Assembly (NCBI GenBank): GCA_964448615.1
Contig: CAYUWH010000014.1
Span: forward strand, 1-36,914
Length of the DNA: 36,914 nt
Direction of reading: 5' to 3'
DNA from: CAYUWH01 sp964448615
GTDB taxonomy: Bacteria > Patescibacteriota > Gracilibacteria > Peribacterales > Peribacteraceae
In this document: positions 7,585-15,800 of the stretch, piece after piece
Numbering within the stretch: the first letter of the stretch is position 1
Layout: the number at the start of each line of letters is the position of its first letter
The notes under the pieces: model-generated
The model's input: only the letters and a program-made list of their open reading frames with translations
Database searches by the model: none
Told to the model about the DNA's origin: nothing
Made by a program: the position numbers and the translations under genes

Positions 7585-8502
7585 ATGCAACTTGTCCTAC
7601 ATCAGTCATTGAATATCATCGCTGAGCCGTCTACCGACTATATTCTGTCCTTTATCCGCAATCAGTCATGCTTCAATACGAAGCGCGACTACAAGGCAGA
7701 AATCACGCTTTTCTATCGCCTTGTGGGGAAGAAGGCGACAGAGGTGACACTGCATGATCTCATCGCTTACAGAGAGGGGCTTGAGACAAGAGGTTTGAAG
7801 CCCGCAACGATTGCGAAAAAACTTACAGTCCTTCGTCGGCTCTTCACGTTTCTCTATGAGCAGGGCGTTATCCCTATCAATCCTTCGGCAGGCGTAAAGC
7901 TCCCGAAGGTGAGCAATGAGACCACCCGCGAAATACTGACACTGGCTGAATGTAACCAACTTCTCGCATCCATCGAAACAGCGACTACGAGGGGCAAGCG
8001 AGATAAAGCCATCCTGGCGCTCCTGCTGATCAACGGATTGCGGGTTTGTGAAATCACACGGGCGAATGCGGGTGATCTTGTACAGACGGAAGGATGTTTA
8101 GTGCTCCGTGTACGCGGCAAGGGAGGGAAGAACATCGACACGCGTATTCGCGACGATGTGCGTGAGGTGATCCAGGCGTACGTAGGCACACGCGGAACTC
8201 TGCAGGAGAAAGACTCCTTGTTCATCGGAACGACTCATCGTGCAAAGGATCGGATTACACGGCGCAATGTGCAGCACATGGTAAAAGTACGCCTCAAGCG
8301 ACTCGGTATTGATCGTCCGCACGTCAGTACGCATTCCCTACGGCATTCCTCGATCACGCATCTCATCAACGGTGGAGCGAGCCTGATTGCGGCACAGGAT
8401 TTTGCCAGGCACTCCAATCCTGCAACGACCCAGCGCTACTTCCATAATCTGGACCGGCTTAAGAATCACGCGGTTCTGGTGCAGCCTATCCACGTTAGCT
8501 GA
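7585..8502 (+). CDS. Tyrosine recombinase, XerC/D-like (305 aa)
   Basis: A site-specific recombinase of the lambda-integrase/Xer superfamily, which cuts and rejoins DNA through a 3'-phosphotyrosyl intermediate. The N-terminal SAM-like core-binding domain spans about residues 15-100. The catalytic domain (about 115-295) carries all active-site residues: R153 (NGLRVCEI), K179 (RGKGGK), H250-x2-R253 (HSLRHS), H276 and nucleophile Y285 (TTQRYFHN). Length is normal for Xer-type enzymes (about 300). With the divergent excisionase-like gene it makes an integration/excision pair. It might be the integrase of the left-hand accessory block or of a mobile gene cassette. It is unlikely to be the chromosomal dimer resolvase given its neighbours, though that cannot be excluded. 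Confidence 0.9.
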   Translation: MQLVLHQSLNIIAEPSTDYILSFIRNQSCFNTKRDYKAEITLFYRLVGKKATEVTLHDLIAYREGLETRGLKPATIAKKLTVLRRLFTFLYEQGVIPINPSAGVKLPKVSNETTREILTLAECNQLLASIETATTRGKRDKAILALLLINGLRVCEITRANAGDLVQTEGCLVLRVRGKGGKNIDTRIRDDVREVIQAYVGTRGTLQEKDSLFIGTTHRAKDRITRRNVQHMVKVRLKRLGIDRPHVSTHSLRHSSITHLINGGASLIAAQDFARHSNPATTQRYFHNLDRLKNHAVLVQPIHVS

Positions 8503-8532
8503 CGCAGATACAGCAGCGTATTATGAATCCAT

Positions 8533-8928
8533 ATGGTCAAAAGTGAATCCTGCAAAAAATTCATCCAGCGCAAGCAGCGCCAATTTGAGCATGAGTTGGA
8601 AATTCAAAAGGCCGTCTCCATGAAAGATATCGGCAGGAAGGGTAAGCACCGATTCATACGTGAAGCATGGACATTCATGCAGCAATATAACCTGCCCGAG
8701 AAGGTCTTCGTCTTTGAGCGGCTGCGGAAGGTAGGTATCGATGGCAGGGTTGTCCATAAACGCACGCAGAAGAACGGAGAGATTGAGTATCGCATCGGCT
8801 ACTTCATCATCGGTAAAATCGGCTTTATGCGGGGACATTGGGCATGGGGGCAATTCTGTCCCGTGATTCCAGCACGCGATTTTACGAAGCTTTTACAGAA
8901 GGCAAAACGAGAGAAGACCATTTTGTAG
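8533..8928 (+). CDS. Hypothetical protein, GQFCPxIPxxDF family (131 aa)
   Basis: A basic soluble protein. The N-terminal half is helical and Lys/Arg-rich. The C-terminal part reads YRIGYFIIGKIGF, then HWAWGQFCPVIPARDFTKLL and ends in a Lys-rich helix. I associate the WGQFCP-IP-DF pattern with short uncharacterised proteins common in Patescibacteria genomes, which is one of the reasons for suggesting such a host. It starts 30 bp after the tyrosine recombinase stop. An antisense frame (8521-8853) exists but looks like a shadow. Function is unknown. Confidence 0.6.
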   Translation: MVKSESCKKFIQRKQRQFEHELEIQKAVSMKDIGRKGKHRFIREAWTFMQQYNLPEKVFVFERLRKVGIDGRVVHKRTQKNGEIEYRIGYFIIGKIGFMRGHWAWGQFCPVIPARDFTKLLQKAKREKTIL

Positions 8929-8969
8929 GCTGCACTATTTCGCAGTAGTCAAATTCTGTGCAATAGAGA

Positions 8970-8997
8970 TTGTCAGTCAGGGATTAATCTTTATACT
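8970..8997 (+). promoter_or_regulatory. Strong sigma-70-like promoter for the first copper-cluster gene
   Basis: TTGTCA (8970-8975) and TATACT (8992-8997) are each 5/6 to consensus with 16 bp spacing. The predicted +1 (about 9004) is within two bases of the ATG at 9006, so the transcript should be leaderless or nearly so. Confidence 0.65.
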
Positions 8998-9005
8998 GTT
9001 GTCAA

Positions 9006-9452
9006 ATGAGAATGAAGATGTTCCCAGCGATTGCCGTAACTGCTCAAGTCTTTTTGAGCAACTTCTGTTTCATGCCCTTGGCGTATGCCGAGGCAGTTAT
9101 GCCGATGGATCACGACACGGAGGAGATAGAGGAAGTAATGGAAATAGTCATGACCCCGATGTATCCCATGTCCACCGTGCATTGTGATGGATGCGTGACG
9201 ATCACCCGTCCCAAACACCATTCAACTCCCATGACCGGAGGAATGCCGTGCAACAACGGTCATTGCCTCTCGGAGCATTCACCGTCGACGGCGACAGTGA
9301 CGCAATCCTCTCAAAAAGATATTCTCAAGATTGCCCTACGCTCCGCACATTTCGTCATTGATGTACCGGAAATCATCAATGTGGCACTGAAACCGCGCGA
9401 TGGTTCACCCATACGGATAGTCCAAACAAGAACTGTTGTTTTACGCGAATAA
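9006..9452 (+). CDS. Secreted Cys/His/Met-rich protein, CopL/DUF2946-like (148 aa)
   Basis: An N-terminal signal peptide (about residues 1-29, ending PLAYA-EA) leads into an acidic Met-rich stretch. A metal-ligand-rich centre follows with HCDGC, KHHSTPM, MPCNNGHC and SEH. The C-terminal 50 residues are beta-like without metal ligands. The layout (secretion signal, Cys/His centre, short basic end) resembles CopL/DUF2946-type small proteins that precede copper-resistance genes in other bacteria, but sequence similarity is weak. It is the first gene of the block 9006-12323, which continues with a cupredoxin fusion and two DsbA-like proteins. A role in extracytoplasmic copper binding is inferred from ligands and context. 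Confidence 0.6.
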   Translation: MRMKMFPAIAVTAQVFLSNFCFMPLAYAEAVMPMDHDTEEIEEVMEIVMTPMYPMSTVHCDGCVTITRPKHHSTPMTGGMPCNNGHCLSEHSPSTATVTQSSQKDILKIALRSAHFVIDVPEIINVALKPRDGSPIRIVQTRTVVLRE

Positions 9453-9521
9453 GAAAGGAGAATCCTTTTGAGTAGCCAATATTCGATTGACTGCTTGCTT
9501 GTATTTCGTTCTCCTTCTTTT

Positions 9522-10889
9522 ATGTCTCAGTCATCTCCACACGAACGTTACGCGACAGTCTGCATCGGCGGGATGACGTGCGCGAGCTGCGAGCTGCTTC
9601 TCGAAAAGAAGCTCCGAGCAGTGCAGGGCGTCAAAGCTGTCGATGTGGATTATAAGAGCGGCATTGCCCGCATCACTGCCGAGGCCGACAATCTGCCGAA
9701 CGCCGAACGCATTACCTCAGTCATCGAGAAAGCAGGATACAGCGTCCTCGATGAGGACGCAGCACCCACCATCTCCACAATCTCGCCTGATAAGAGGAAG
9801 TGGATGGAGATCGGTGGGGCGCTCATCATTATCTTCGCGCTCTACCAAGCCGCACAATCTCTCGATCTCATCTCGCTCGCACCGTCGACCTCCGGCGCAC
9901 TCTCGCTCGGCGGCATCTTCGTCATTGGTCTCATTGCAGGGACGTCGAGCTGCCTTGCGGTCACAGGTGGCCTCCTTCTCGCGCTAGCTGCGAAGCACAA
10001 TGAACTCCATCAATCCGAGACAGCATGGCACAAGTTCAGACCGCTCCTTCACTTCAATGTCGGGCGGCTCGTCTCCTACTTCGTCCTCGGTGGACTCGTG
10101 GGCATCCTTGGACAGTCCATCACGCTCAGCACCAGAATGTCGGGGTACATGAATATCCTCGTTGCCATCATCATGCTCTACCTTGCCCTCACGATTCTGG
10201 AGATCATCCCGAAGGGCAGCTTTCCCATTCGCCCTCCCAAGAAGCTCTCGCGCTGGATCGCCGGTCTATCGGAGAGCGATCATCCCGCAGCTCCTTTCAC
10301 GATGGGAGCCTTCACCTTCTTTCTGCCCTGCGGCTTCACACAATCCTTGCAACTCGCGGCACTCGCATCGGGCAGCTTCCTGACAGGCTCTCTTACTATG
10401 TTTGTGTTTGCGCTTGGCACATTGCCTTCCCTGCTCGGAATCAGCGCGATCTCTTCTACGGCGCGGGGAAGTTTTTCAAGAATTTTTCTTCGTTTCTCCG
10501 GCGCTCTCGTGTTGCTGTTGGCACTCTTCAATCTCAATAGCGGATTTGCGCTTACCGGCATCGATCTGTCTTCCGCGTTTGCGGGTAGCAATCAACAAGC
10601 GGGTTCCGCGCCGACCGTCAAAGGAGGCGTGCAAGAAGTTTCCATGGCAGTGACGCGCAGTGGCTATTCTCCAAGCAATATCACGATCAAAGCGGGTGTC
10701 CCTGTGCGCTGGAAGATCGATGGCACGAGCGCTGCTGGATGCACAAGCATCATGACGATTCCTTCCTTAAATATTTCCCAAGCCCTTCGCTCAGGCGAAA
10801 ACGTCATTGAGTTCACCGCGCCGAACAAGGGTCAGTTGGCCTTTATGTGCTCCATGGGCATGGTTCGAGGCTCCTTTACCGTCATTTAA
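9522..10889 (+). CDS. HMA domain - DsbD-like membrane domain - cupredoxin fusion (455 aa)
   Basis: Three modules in one chain. Residues 8-75 are a heavy-metal-associated domain with GMTC-ASC (C20, C23). Residues 96-345 form a membrane domain with about seven helices of the DsbD/SafE type, with Cys144 (TSSC) and Cys270 (LPCGF) in helices where such transporters place their redox pair. Residues 370-455 form a cupredoxin-like domain with C407 and the ligand-rich end FMCSMGM (C443, M445, M447). I use the ATG at 9522, preceded by the pyrimidine-rich run usual here. A TTG at 9468 with an AAAGGAG upstream is the alternative and would add 18 unusual residues. Likely role: moving electrons or copper across the membrane to the cupredoxin and the adjacent thiol oxidoreductases. 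Confidence 0.75.
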   Translation: MSQSSPHERYATVCIGGMTCASCELLLEKKLRAVQGVKAVDVDYKSGIARITAEADNLPNAERITSVIEKAGYSVLDEDAAPTISTISPDKRKWMEIGGALIIIFALYQAAQSLDLISLAPSTSGALSLGGIFVIGLIAGTSSCLAVTGGLLLALAAKHNELHQSETAWHKFRPLLHFNVGRLVSYFVLGGLVGILGQSITLSTRMSGYMNILVAIIMLYLALTILEIIPKGSFPIRPPKKLSRWIAGLSESDHPAAPFTMGAFTFFLPCGFTQSLQLAALASGSFLTGSLTMFVFALGTLPSLLGISAISSTARGSFSRIFLRFSGALVLLLALFNLNSGFALTGIDLSSAFAGSNQQAGSAPTVKGGVQEVSMAVTRSGYSPSNITIKAGVPVRWKIDGTSAAGCTSIMTIPSLNISQALRSGENVIEFTAPNKGQLAFMCSMGMVRGSFTVI

Positions 10890-10913
10890 TCACCCCATTT
10901 TCCCTTCTCAACT

Positions 10914-11696
10914 ATGACTTCTCTCAAATGGCAAGATTCACCGGGGCAGTCTCCTACACATTCACACGCTCCTTCGGGCAATAATCCGTGGTTTGCAATC
11001 TCCATGGGACTCATGGGCGTGATCGTGGGCTTCGGTCTCGGAAATTTCAATGGCGGCGGTTTCAGCATCGCAGCTGGCAACCCCGCTCCGCAGCAAGTCG
11101 CGCAAGCGCCCACACCGACCGCTCCCGCAGCGCCGCAAGCTCCAGCGACTCCCGCCACTGTGGACGATGATCCTGTTCTTGGTGATAAGGATGCCCCTGT
11201 CACACTCATCGAGTTCACCGATTACCAGTGCCCGTTCTGCGGCCGCCACTTCACAAACACCTATGGGCAGCTGAAGAAAGACTACATCGACACAGGCAAG
11301 GTGAAGTATGTCGTGCGAGACTTTCCATTGAGCTTCCACCCGCATGCCCAGAAAACCGCAGAGGCAACAGAATGCGCGGATGACCAAGGGAAGTTCTGGG
11401 AGATGCATGACAAAATCTTCGAGACACAGGGAACGTGGAGTAATGCAGCCGATATCGTTCCCGTGCTTAAGCAATATGCTGCCGATCTAAAACTGAACAC
11501 AGGCACCTTCAATACATGTCTCGATAGTAGCAAATACAAGGATGAAGTAGCGAAGGATATGGCCGATGGCAGTGCCTCCGGCGTAAACGGCACCCCGGGC
11601 TTCTGGTTGCTTGGGCCAGATGACAAGAGCGAGCAAATCAGCGGCGCGGTTCCCTATGCGAATTTCCAGCAGGCTATCGACGCCATGCTTCCGTAA
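10914..11696 (+). CDS. Membrane-anchored DsbA/BdbD-like thiol oxidoreductase (260 aa)
   Basis: The N-terminus is cytoplasmic and His-containing, followed by one TM helix (about residues 26-45) and a Pro/Ala-rich linker (55-85). A thioredoxin-fold DsbA domain follows with the active site C106-P-F-C109 and the cis-Pro loop VNGTPGF. The insert with ECADDQGKFWEMHD is typical of the BdbD/DsbA_4 family. Such proteins form or rearrange disulfides in exported proteins. It is 24 bp after the DsbD-like fusion, which could exchange electrons with it, and 18 bp before a second DsbA-like gene. No Shine-Dalgarno motif precedes the ATG. Confidence 0.85.
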   Translation: MTSLKWQDSPGQSPTHSHAPSGNNPWFAISMGLMGVIVGFGLGNFNGGGFSIAAGNPAPQQVAQAPTPTAPAAPQAPATPATVDDDPVLGDKDAPVTLIEFTDYQCPFCGRHFTNTYGQLKKDYIDTGKVKYVVRDFPLSFHPHAQKTAEATECADDQGKFWEMHDKIFETQGTWSNAADIVPVLKQYAADLKLNTGTFNTCLDSSKYKDEVAKDMADGSASGVNGTPGFWLLGPDDKSEQISGAVPYANFQQAIDAMLP

Positions 11697-11714
11697 TCTT
11701 TCCCAATACCTCCC

Positions 11715-12323
11715 ATGAATGGACGCTATTTCCTTCCATCAATTATCGGCTCACTCTTGCTACTTACGGCATGCAGCGTTGATACGACGGGCATTGCAAC
11801 CGAATCGAACCGTCCTCCTCATCCAAAGAGCAACCTAAATTCCGTCGTCACAGTGACAGAGTTCATCGATTTCCAGTGTGAGGCTTGCCGCGCAGCACAG
11901 ACGAGAATCATCAAGCCTTTGCTTGAGCAGTATGCATACCAAATGCGCTACGAGGTGAAGCACTTCCCGATCTATCCTAATCATCGCTATTCTAAAGAAG
12001 CGGCGGAGGCCGCAGAGTGCGCCGCCGATCAGGGGAAATTCTGGGAGTTTGAGGAAATGAACTATGAGAATCAGGAAAAACTCAGTCCTTCGGCGATTTC
12101 CGGTTGGGCGAAGGAACTGGGGCTCGATATTGATCTTTTCGAGCGGTGCAGGAAATCCGATATCAAAATGGCCATCGTCGAAGCTTCGCAGCAGGAGGGT
12201 AAGCAAATTGGCGTGAACGGTACGCCGACCTTCTTCGTGAACGGCAAGAGGGTGGAGAGCACCATCGAAGCCATTGCCGCTGCAATTCAAGAAGCGGCGA
12301 GCGGATCGATGATGCCTCTGTGA
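11715..12323 (+). CDS. DsbA-like lipoprotein (202 aa)
   Basis: A lipoprotein signal peptide ends in LLLTAC (lipobox Cys20). The mature part is a DsbA_4-type thioredoxin fold with EFIDFQCEAC (CxxC), the characteristic ECAADQGKFWEF segment and the cis-Pro loop NGTPTFFVNG. It is a paralogue of the preceding BdbD-like protein, but its active site is CEAC instead of CPFC, and it is lipid-anchored rather than TM-anchored. The CEAC dipeptide is expected to change redox potential. The pair may serve opposite roles, oxidant and copper-site reductase or isomerase, but that is inference. Confidence 0.8.
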   Translation: MNGRYFLPSIIGSLLLLTACSVDTTGIATESNRPPHPKSNLNSVVTVTEFIDFQCEACRAAQTRIIKPLLEQYAYQMRYEVKHFPIYPNHRYSKEAAEAAECAADQGKFWEFEEMNYENQEKLSPSAISGWAKELGLDIDLFERCRKSDIKMAIVEASQQEGKQIGVNGTPTFFVNGKRVESTIEAIAAAIQEAASGSMMPL

Positions 12324-12330
12324 CGGAACC

Positions 12331-12364
12331 TTGATTTCAGGGGGGTACGGGAATATAGTACCCC
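12331..12364 (+). promoter_or_regulatory. csoR promoter with overlapping CsoR-type operator
   Basis: TTGATT (12331-12336) and TATAGT (12354-12359) have a 17-bp spacer. An inverted repeat GGGGTAC (12342-12348) / GTACCCC (12358-12364) lies across the spacer and -10, with a further G/C-run on each side. G-run/C-run dyads with internal TAC/GTA are the known style of CsoR operators. Repressor bound here would block polymerase, and Cu(I) binding would release it. The promoter should drive csoR and the genes behind it, up to about 21760. Confidence 0.65.
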
Positions 12365-12385
12365 TACCCCCTACCCATTCATATC

Positions 12386-12658
12386 ATGAAACAAGATTCT
12401 AAAAAGAAGACGCTCGAAGCGATTAAGAGGCTTGAAGGACTCACAGGCAAACTACATCAACTTGTTGATGAGGATGCCTACTGCACGAAGATTTTGGAGA
12501 TTGCTCTCGCCATGCAAGGGCACTTAAAGCACATTCAAGGGATGGTGCTTGAGTCGCATCTCCATACCTGTGGACCTAAAAACCTTTCCTCTCCGAAGGC
12601 TAAGAAGGAATTCATCACAGACATTCTCAAAGTGATTGGCCTGTCACAGCGTTCGTAA
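12386..12658 (+). CDS. csoR: CsoR-family copper-sensing repressor
   Basis: A 90-residue all-helical protein of the CsoR/RcnR (DUF156) family, about the usual length. The copper ligand set is present: C33 (AYCTKIL), H58 and C62 (SHLHTC), the C-H-C pattern of Cu(I)-sensing CsoR as opposed to the H/C patterns of RcnR or FrmR. The helical core with LAMQGHLKHIQGMVLESHL is typical. Family members bind G/C-run dyads as tetramers and leave DNA on binding Cu(I). The dyad overlapping this gene's own promoter supports autoregulated, copper-induced expression of the whole downstream operon. Confidence 0.88.
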   Translation: MKQDSKKKTLEAIKRLEGLTGKLHQLVDEDAYCTKILEIALAMQGHLKHIQGMVLESHLHTCGPKNLSSPKAKKEFITDILKVIGLSQRS

Positions 12659-12674
12659 TTTTTTCCTCTCATCT

Positions 12675-12890
12675 ATGAAAACAACAGTTGTCATCCCCGG
12701 GATCCACTGTGCATCCTGTGAGGCGCTCATTAAAGATGTCAGCGGGGATTTCCCCGCAATCACGAGCGTAACCGTCAATCTTGAAGCGAAGAAGGTGGAA
12801 CTTGAGCATAGCGAGGACTTCGATCTCTCACGATGGGTCGAGGAGGTGCAGCTGCTCGGCGACAAGTACATCGTTCATCCAGTTCCCTAA
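12675..12890 (+). CDS. CopZ-like HMA copper chaperone (71 aa)
   Basis: A stand-alone heavy-metal-associated domain with the binding loop GIHCASC near residues 9-15, followed by the expected helix and strands (SVTVNLEAKKVEL). The usual GM-T/H-C-x2-C has GIH here, so Ile replaces the conserved Met. The length (about 70 residues) is that of CopZ/Atx1-type chaperones that carry Cu(I) to P1B ATPases. It lies 16 bp after csoR and 6 bp before the ATPase fusion. I chose the ATG at 12675 because it gives the canonical domain start. Confidence 0.85.
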   Translation: MKTTVVIPGIHCASCEALIKDVSGDFPAITSVTVNLEAKKVELEHSEDFDLSRWVEEVQLLGDKYIVHPVP

Positions 12891-12896
12891 AATTCC

Positions 12897-15800
12897 ATGT
12901 CCAATCAGACCACTCTTTCGATTACAGGCATGCACTGCGCCAGTTGCAGTGCGCTCATCACCCGCAAGCTTAGGAAGACTGCCGGTGTTGAGGATGCGAA
13001 TGTGAACTATGCCGCTGCCAAAGCGCGCGTCCGCTTCGATCCTGCGCAGATTAACGAGCAGGGACTCATCAGCGCTGTGAAAGCGGCTGGCTACGGCGCG
13101 GAAGTCCGTGATGGGCATAGTCATCATGGTGTGGAGACGGATCGGAAACGGCGAGCAGATGAAATTGAGGGCTATCGCCGAAAGTTCCTCATCGGGCTCG
13201 TCCTGAGCCTGCCGATGCTCGGCTTCATGATTACGTCGTTCCTGCCCCCTATTCCTGCGATAGAAGCAGTCATGCCCTACGCCGGTCTGCTCTCCCTTAT
13301 TCTCTCGACGCCCGTACAGTTCTGGCTCGGCAAGGAGTTCTATCACAGCACATGGTCGAGCTTGAAGATGGCGACGTTCAATATGGACAGCCTGATTGCA
13401 ATTGGAACATCCACCGCCTACTTCTACAGCCTCTATAACTTCATTGCGCATATATTCACGGAAGGAACGGTGATCGGGGAAATGCACGATCTCTACTTCG
13501 AGGTCGCTGCCTTCCTCATTACCTTCGTCTTGCTCGGCAAATGGCTGGAAGCACGAGCAAAAGGTGCCACGTCGGAGGCAATTCAGAAGCTTATGGGGCT
13601 CCAAGCGAAGACAGCGCGAGTGCTCCGTAACGGTCAAGCAATCGATATTCCGATGGAGGAAGTGCGGGTGGGAGATACGATAGTTGTCCGTCCAGGAGAG
13701 AAGATTCCCGTTGATGGAACGGTCACGAAGGGGCTCACCTCCGTCGATGAATCGATGCTCACCGGTGAGAGCATTCCCGTAGAGAAAAAGGATGGTGATC
13801 GGGTCTTCGGTGCGACGATGAATGGCAATGGGAGTATCGAATTCCGTGCCGAGAAGGTGGGCAGTGAAACCGCTCTCGCACAGATCATCCGCTTTGTGGA
13901 GGAAGCACAGGGAAGTAAGGCTCCCATTCAGGACTTCGCGGATTGGGTATCATCATGGTTCGTGCCAGCGGTACTTGTGATAGCAATCCTCACCTTTGCT
14001 GTGTGGATGTTCCTCGGAGCGGGGCTGACGTTCGCGCTCCTTGCAGGTGTTTCTGTGCTCGTTATTGCATGCCCCTGTGCGCTCGGTCTCGCCACCCCTA
14101 CGGCCATCATGGTTGCAACTGGCAAAGGCGCGGAAAACGGCATTCTCATTCGGGGCGGCGAGCCGTTGGAGGCCGCAAAGAAGATCAACACTATCATCTT
14201 CGATAAAACGGGGACATTGACCAAGGGGAAGCCGGAAGTGACCGATATCCTTTCATTTCAAGGATCAGAAAAGGAAATCCTACAGATTGCAGCGAGTCTA
14301 GAGCAGGGTTCGGAACATCCACTTGCTGAAAGCATTGTGAAGAGAGCAACGGAGCTGCCGATTTCCCTTTTCACAGTAGAGACATTCTCTGCAATACCAG
14401 GACATGGAGTGGAAGGAACGATCAACGGGAAAAAGTATTTCCTCGGAAATCGCAAACTCATGGAGCGGGAAAAGATTGTGAGTGGAGATATCGAATCGAA
14501 GCTCCAGACACTGGAAAACAGGGGCAAAACCGCCGTGTTGCTTGCGGATGCACATAAGGTGCTTGGCATCATCGCTGTGGCGGATACGGTGAAAGACACT
14601 TCCAAGGAAGCAATTGACGCATTACAAAGGATGGGAATCGAGGTCTACATGATCACAGGAGACAACGAACGCACCGCGCAGGCGATCGCTGCAAAGGTCG
14701 GGATCAAGAATGTGCTTGCAGAAGTCCTTCCCGAGCAAAAGGCGAGCGAGGTGAAGAAATTGCAGGAGCAGGGCAAGGAGGTTGTGATGGTCGGCGACGG
14801 GATCAATGACAGTCCCGCACTCGCCCAAGCGAATCTCGGCATTGCGATGGGCAGCGGCACCGATATTGCGATGGAAACCGGCGGTATCGTCCTTGTGAAA
14901 AATGATCTGCGGGATGTTGTGACCTCGATCAAGCTTAGTCGGGAAACTCTAAGTAAGGTGAAGCAGAACATGTTCTTCGCACTCTTCTTCAATGTGATCG
15001 GCATCCCCATCGCCGCCAGAGCATTCCAGCAGTGGGGCATCGTGTTACGGCCTGAGCTTGCGGGACTCGCCATGGCCTTTAGCTCTGTCTCCGTCGTCAC
15101 AAACTCACTTCTCCTTAAAGGATTCCATCCGCTCAAAAAGAACTGGCTCTCGGATCTTGCGCCTGTGTTCATGGCTATTGGCTTCACGGCACTGTTTCTC
15201 GGTTTCGCCAAGCTCAGCAACGCAGGAATGCTCGATACATCGTCCGCTATAAAGAATCCTCGTGACATCAGCCGTCATGCTTCTGACCTTTCCTCTCCCA
15301 TCACACGCAACGCCGATGGTACAGTCGTGATTAAGCTGGAAACGCGAGAAGTTGTCTCGGAACTTGCACCCGGCACGACGTACCAGTATTGGACGTATAA
15401 TGGCACGGTGCCGGGACCGCTCCTGCGCGTCCGAGAAGGTGATACGGTGGAGGTTCAGCTGACACATGCAGTTGCAGAAGAAGCATCGCAAGACATCAGC
15501 TTCGATCTCGTTCCGACCGCGAGAGCGGATGGTGGCAAGACAGAAGATGCCCATGCAAACAGTGGCGGTTTACATGCGGCAGAAGGTCACGCAACCCACT
15601 CCATCGATCTCCATGCCGTCGAGGGACCCGGCGGCGGCTCGGTACTGACGCAGGTGAAGGACGGCGAGACGAAGATCTTCCGATTCAAAGCGAACCGCCC
15701 CGGCGTCTACGTCTACCACTGTGCGAGTCCCCATGTGCCTACCCACATTGCCAACGGCATGTACGGACTCATCATTGTGGAGCCCAAGAAAGGATTAGCG

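Noticed and set aside
8521..8853. Antisense frame opposite the 131-residue protein gene
   Set aside because: The plus-strand protein has the recognisable WGQFCP-IP pattern; the antisense product has none.
9468..9521. TTG start with AAAGGAG for the HMA-DsbD-cupredoxin gene
   Set aside because: The added 18 residues look unlike any domain start, and the ATG at 9522 has the pyrimidine-rich lead common here; kept only as an alternative.
12828..13637. Long antisense frame (269 codons) opposite the ATPase gene
   Set aside because: Composition is that of a shadow of the real gene, with no recognisable motif.
15200..15320. Misassembly or frameshift joining separate copA and nirK genes
   Set aside because: The frame is continuous, a sensible ninth TM helix and linker occupy the junction, and no internal start with the usual lead is seen. 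Reads would still be needed to exclude it fully.
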